Assembly: GCA_033030425.1 (NCBI GenBank)
Contig: JAUFSD010000018.1
Span: forward strand, 124,001-188,000
Direction: 5' to 3'
Source: Verpa conica
Lineage: Eukaryota > Ascomycota > Pezizomycetes > Pezizales > Morchellaceae
Length of the DNA: 64,000 nucleotides
This document shows, one piece after another, positions 60,042 through 64,000 of this stretch (positions are counted from its first letter, which is position 1; each line of letters starts with the position of its first letter). A model generated the notes under the pieces. The model saw only the letters and a list, made by a program, of their open reading frames with translations, was not told the DNA's origin and ran no database searches. A program made the position numbers and the translations under genes.

Positions 60042-60190
60042 GTATCAATCACAGAGTATCACTCGCGGCTATCAAACCACCCCCCACCCAGAATGAATGA
60101 ATGAATGAATTTATCATTTAAGTACCCCCCACCCAGAAATGCATAGTTGGAGCCTGGTATCAATCACAGAGTATCACTCGCGACTATCAA
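60042..60190. repeat. 34-bp direct repeats flanking nano-insertion copy F
   Basis: The 34-bp sequence starting GTATCAATCACAGAGTATCA occurs at 60042-60075 and 60157-60190 with a single mismatch, offset by 115 bp. Between them lies copy F: core 60094-60123 (minus-strand ACTTAAATGATAAATTC plus ATTC units) bracketed by exact 15-bp repeats ACCCCCCACCCAGAA at 60079-60093 and 60124-60138. It sits in the space shared by the two RNase H-like genes. Confidence 0.75.
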
Positions 60191-61164
60191 TCATTCCTTT
60201 ATCCCAACTACACAGGGCCTTTGTGTTAATGATTCTCAACACACGTAAATATTTACTACCACGTTTCTTTGTCGATGTCTCGAACCGTCAACCCCCTTGC
60301 ATGCCAATTCGATCCATACCCAGGGCTTCACGATCGATCCCTCGTCCATCCCCGGACACCATCTCCATCGCCGTCTTAAAGATAAAGAGACCATACACTC
60401 AAATGGAGCCTTTATACACCCGACTCTTCCACCCTCGTCTTCTCGGTATTAAAGACCCAGCCCTCCACATCCCCCCGGTGCACGTAACCTCCTACTGTGC
60501 CCTATCAGGACTAACATTCACCACCTGGTTCGACGAGTACAAGAACGCGTTCATAGACCCCACATGTATAGTCGTGCACATCACCAGTTCCTTCTCAACC
60601 ACCACCTCCTCCTCTTCCTCCGCAGCCGGTTCCCAAGGAACTCACGCGTCAACCACCACAATCCATGCCCCATCGAGCACATCCTACGGAACCTATCATG
60701 GGCCCTTTTCACCGCACAACGCCGCCGGCATCGTCCCGGCGTTTCTTCCACAATCAAAGCCCCACGCAGACCTCTACGCGGCTGGAATGTCATTGCTCCA
60801 CCTACACAATCTCGTATCAACATCAACCGCTGGCGAGACACCGGTAGTACGGAATGTGGTCCTCATCACGGACTCGGCTTATCTTGTTAGTTGTCTGACC
60901 CAGCAGGTCTTTTCGTGGAACTCGAATGGGTACAAAAACGCCAAAGGGAAGGAAGTAGCCAATGCCGGTGCTGTGAGGTGGGTTGAGAAACTGATTGTGG
61001 GGTTTGAAAGGAATGGGGTTGGTGTTAGGTTTTGGAAGGTGGATAAGAAGGATAACCCCGAAGCGCTGAATATAGCAAAAGAAATCCTGGAGCAAGAGGT
61101 TCTTAGGAAAAGTGTGTTTCGAGTGAATTTGCAGGACTTGGTTTGTCTATCCCCCCCCCTTTGA
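60139..61164 (+). CDS. Divergent RNase H-fold protein, probably inactive (paralogue of the gene at 59162)
   Basis: The longest frame has 341 residues, but its first 20 codons cover a copy of the duplicated 34-bp repeat and the conserved part begins near MEPLYTRLFHPRLLGIKDPA (60403), so the start is uncertain. RNase H topology is visible in IDPTCIVVHITSSF, HADLYAAGMSLLHL, NVVLITDSAYLVSCLTQQVF and VGVRFWKVDKKDNPEALNIAK. Of the catalytic acids, the first Asp is missing (HITSS). The Glu position is Asp (D211), the third is kept (D245), and the last is Leu (A309-L310 where AD is expected). A Ser/Thr-rich insert follows the first strand. With two essential residues absent it is probably a pseudoenzyme. 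Confidence 0.68.
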   Translation: MHSWSLVSITEYHSRLSIIPLSQLHRAFVLMILNTRKYLLPRFFVDVSNRQPPCMPIRSIPRASRSIPRPSPDTISIAVLKIKRPYTQMEPLYTRLFHPRLLGIKDPALHIPPVHVTSYCALSGLTFTTWFDEYKNAFIDPTCIVVHITSSFSTTTSSSSSAAGSQGTHASTTTIHAPSSTSYGTYHGPFSPHNAAGIVPAFLPQSKPHADLYAAGMSLLHLHNLVSTSTAGETPVVRNVVLITDSAYLVSCLTQQVFSWNSNGYKNAKGKEVANAGAVRWVEKLIVGFERNGVGVRFWKVDKKDNPEALNIAKEILEQEVLRKSVFRVNLQDLVCLSPPL

Positions 61165-62659
61165 TAATGCGTCAGTAAAACTACTTGAATCAGCCTTTTC
61201 TTACTTTATCCTCTATTTTTTTTTCTTTAACTCCTTTAGCCCCATGGTGAAATATAGGAGAGGGTCTAAAAAAGCTAATACTCGGTAAAGCATCGGAAAG
61301 GGAATAATCCCCCACAGACCATGGCTAGTCGCCGGTTTTCGCTAGCACCACCTCGTTGAGAGTTCTGTAGCTGTTTTTTTTTTTCTTTCTTTCTTTTTTC
61401 TAGCACGAGATAGAAGATGTGACATATGTTTATGGGGCTCTTTTCCTTTTATTTATGATGTAAGTAGTAAACTCGTATACGGCCTTTAGTTTTCATACTT
61501 TTTTTTTCTTCCTCAAATATTATGCACTTTAAACGCTTTATTTCTCCCTATCTTATATGTAATATTCAAACGAAATGATAGTCTTATACGCATGTGTCTT
61601 ATCCCGTTAGGCAGTTTACGCCGTCATCTTATCATCGAAGTTACAAAACCCCATGAGTGCATAACACCAAGAAGCACGACTGCCTAAGTAAACCCCTAAC
61701 CACCCTATCGAACATTTCCTTCCACTTTGAAATACAGACTCACATGTGTCTAGTTACTGCCCTTGAGTTATGCCGATATGCGTCAATCTATTACGGTTGG
61801 GTAAAAACCCTATGTAGTTAAAAACACCCGCCTTATCTTGGGAGCCTAGACTAGGCTACCTAGCTGAGAATATTGGATATTTCCTGCGCGTGAAATCAGT
61901 TTTTTTTTTTTTCGATGTGACAGCCTGGTTTGTAAAAGTACGTGCATCTTATGAGATCTATCAGGGAAAAAAAAAAGTTATATATTGTGCTTCATGTATT
62001 ATGAGTGATTCATTCACTTTTTTTCTTCCTAATTGATATGTGAATCAGCGCACGCGTACTCGATGAGAATTAAAATGTGTAAATCCAGCCAGCTAGCCAG
62101 CCACATCTCGCCACCTCAGGGCTCCACTTGTTTATAGCTCTCTCTAGAGGGAAGGTAGACTAGACTATATTTAGTACCTTTTTTTTTTGGAACCTCTCGC
62201 TAATTAAATATTGCGACCTTTCAGCGGGGTGGATCAAATGTACAGTTATTTTTATAAGTTCCGCATGCGCAGAATTCAGAACGTTTCGGCTGGAACTAAC
62301 GCCAAGCAGGCAGCCGTGCGCAGTCATGCGCAGCTATAGCGATCAACAGCCCCGCGGTAGGGCTGGGGTAATACTCCTATTGCTTCATGGGACTTCTTTC
62401 TAGGAAGATGAAGAAATAGTCTTTTCCTAATGAGACAGTGACTTCTGGGATAAATGACAGTAAAAATATAAAACAGTGAGCATGCCGCTGAGCTTGGAAA
62501 GAGAGTGCAGAACCTCCCAGGCAGCTTTATCTCTACTGAATTAACGATTGCTTTGATAAAAAAATTTATTGTCTTAATCATCGGCTTGTATTCTATATAT
62601 GGGAAACATTCTTTTTTTTTTGTATCGGCATTATATCTAACTTTGGTGGGGGTTAGGTA

Positions 62660-62878
62660 TTGTAGGGGGACAAAACTACATGTACATGTACCCGGTCACC
62701 TACGGTAACGAAACGTTTGAGATGAGTATCACTATACAACAAAAATAAGAAACAGAAAATTCAATTTGAGAAAGTATGCATTGATAGTCTATGCACTATT
62801 AACTTATATTAATCTATGTATTTTTGTGGAGGAAGATATCATATCCAGATGAGGCTCTCGGTTTTTGTCCCCCTACAA
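62660..62878. mobile_element. 219-bp MITE, TIR TTGTAGGGGGACAAAA, TA duplication
   Basis: The left end TTGTAGGGGGACAAAA (62660) and the right end TTTTGTCCCCCTACAA (ending 62878) are perfect inverted repeats of 16 bp, bounded by TA on each side (62658-62659 and 62879-62880). The interior has no coding capacity. TA duplication suggests mobilisation by a Tc1/mariner-type transposase encoded elsewhere. Confidence 0.8.
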
Positions 62879-63385
62879 TAGTTCGGAGTGTAAGCACACT
62901 AGACCATATAGCAAATATGGTATTAAGAAGGATTAGGTACCATGGTGTCTAGGGCAGTAGTGTTCTGAATAATTTAGAGAGGTATTAGAGTTTCCATGAG
63001 CCTGTAATGTGCCTGAAATATGCCGAGAAGCGAATTGGCTAGGCTCGGAGGGCTAGGCACACCAGACCCTACGGTACTGCACAGTAGAGCAAACTTGGGG
63101 ATGGGAGTGAGACTAACCTTAACGCACTGTTGGACGCGTACTGCCTACGGTAGAAATTGGCGGGTATCGTACAAGACCGTGTCATCGGTGTTGGTAATTT
63201 ACCTAGGCTGGATCGATATTGGAGTATAAAGGTCAGGTTAGGGTCTCCCTACTACAGCATAGTAAAGGACAGTACCCTTAGATTAGTAGTATTTTTGTAG
63301 ATACCTCTTGTAGTACGTCTATATATTAATGAAACTGGTCTCTTTGCTGGAATTGATAGGTCTATAAAGGATCTTTGTCATAATA

Positions 63386-63635
63386 TTGTCGGGGGACAAA
63401 AATAACCGACACCCATAACCTATGAGTGAAAGTAATGTTTATACAATGTTACTATAACACTACTCTCTGACTAGAACCACAACTCTAGAGGCTTTTTAGA
63501 AGCCCTAGTGCTCACAGAGCGCTCTAGCTGGTACTTAGGTTTGTTCACTACATGCGCTGCCTACTCAAGAGTATTTATTGTAACGACCGTCGTACTCATT
63601 AGTTTAGGACGTCGGTTATTTTTGTCCCCTGACAA
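63386..63635. mobile_element. 250-bp MITE of the same family, longer TIRs, TA duplication
   Basis: The left end TTGTCGGGGGACAAAAATAA (63386), continuing through CCGAC, pairs with the right end (63611-63635) as inverted repeats of about 25 bp with one mismatch, bounded by TA at 63384-63385 and 63636-63637. The first 16 bases match the 62660 element except at one or two positions, so they form one family. No open frame. Confidence 0.82.
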
Positions 63636-63663
63636 TATAATATTTACTGATATGTGAAACCCC

Positions 63664-63717
63664 TAGCCCTACCAAGGAATGAATTAATCATAAATACACG
63701 GAGCCTTTATAGCCCTA
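63664..63717 (-). mobile_element. Nano-insertion copy G with 8-bp flanking repeats
   Basis: The core (63672-63709) on the minus strand reads AAAGGCTCCGTGTATTTATG, then ATTAATTCATTC. TAGCCCTA occurs directly on both sides (63664-63671 and 63710-63717). The core extends the shared 5' part seen in copies A and D (GGCTCC). Confidence 0.45.
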
Positions 63718-64000
63718 GACTATTTAGAGCCTCATTAAGAAATATAACTTGACCTCTCACGAGCTGGACTAATTTCAAACACCTACGATACGGCCTCGTT
63801 CGGTATCGCCGAAAAAACATACTTATAATAAAGTGGAGAGAAAGAGCACTGCACTGTGTATAATAAATAGTACGTATTATGACATATTATAGGCCCGGGA
63901 CACATGCACAGTGTATGAGATTACTTCTAGAGAGCTTAAACGGCTTTAGGGCTAATATACTTCAAAAGCAGGTTGATATATCGTTTTCTAGCTTGGGTAA

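Larger units (their letters stand above)
61165..64000. other. Gene-free terminal region with two MITEs
   Basis: No gene is supported. The region holds two related short inverted-repeat elements (62660-62878 and 63386-63635) and a nano-insertion copy (63664-63717). A degenerate relative of the same core lies near 62000-62025 without flanking repeats. Confidence 0.5.

Noticed and set aside
61990..62030. Possible further nano-insertion (CATGTATTATGAGTGATTC)
   Set aside because: The core is degenerate and I find no flanking direct repeat, so it may be chance.
1..64000. CRISPR arrays, prophage, operons, ribosome binding sites
   Set aside because: The window is eukaryotic nuclear DNA with spliced genes; the tandem repeats seen are minisatellites, not spacer arrays.
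1..64000. tRNA, 5S rRNA or other structured RNA genes
   Set aside because: I scanned by eye for T-loop GGTTCRANNCC words and found none in a convincing cloverleaf; a covariance-model search would be needed to be certain.

Overview
This 64 kb window is nuclear DNA from a filamentous ascomycete (Pezizomycotina), possibly a Pezizomycetes-type genome. The evidence is short GT-AG introns of about 45-115 bp (one of 485 bp), a Zn2Cys6 regulator, an F-box protein, a MYND protein and a two-half DUF3433 membrane protein, together with long gene-poor stretches. All exon borders below were deduced by eye from splice signals, reading phase and family knowledge. No search was run.

Layout. 1-3.6 kb: the 5' end of a FAD-dependent oxidoreductase (-), a probably mitochondrial APH-fold kinase-like protein (-) and a divergently transcribed maltose/galactoside-type O-acetyltransferase (+). 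5.5-13.6 kb: a MAPEG-family microsomal glutathione transferase (-), a doubtful small gene, a MYND zinc-finger protein (-) and an eight-exon, 602-residue nuclear-looking protein of unknown family whose first intron is filled with a hairpin-punctuated minisatellite. 13.6-23 kb: an 829-residue Ser/Pro-rich protein with four YYR-type repeats and an F-box protein. 23-35.7 kb: a gene desert of about 12.7 kb with one MITE and little else I can recognise. 35.7-45.3 kb: a 1521-residue Zn2Cys6 factor, a YjbQ-family protein, dephospho-CoA kinase with a membrane anchor and a SET/NAP histone chaperone. 46-50.5 kb: a 1313-residue DUF3433 membrane protein. 52-59 kb: a housekeeping cluster, largely mitochondrial or RNA-related: MPP-beta, a DUF1771-Smr protein, mitoribosomal uS5m, an Mpp6-like protein with two CCHC knuckles, and complex I subunit NDUFS6. 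59-61.2 kb: two divergent, apparently catalytically degenerate RNase H-fold paralogues, head to head. 61.2-64 kb: intergenic DNA with two MITEs.

The main unexpected signal is a dispersed set of tiny insertions at seven loci or sub-loci (about 21-46 bp). They share the core TTATGATTAATTCATTC or its variants, end in an (ATTC)n-like tail, have ragged starts, and are flanked by direct repeats of 8-15 bp. This looks like the extreme 5'-truncated end of a non-LTR retroelement, or an undescribed nano-insertion process. Other items worth a second look are the Mpp6/CCHC combination, the palindromic minisatellite intron, the pseudo-RNase H pair and the unknown nuclear protein with a nuclease-like signature.
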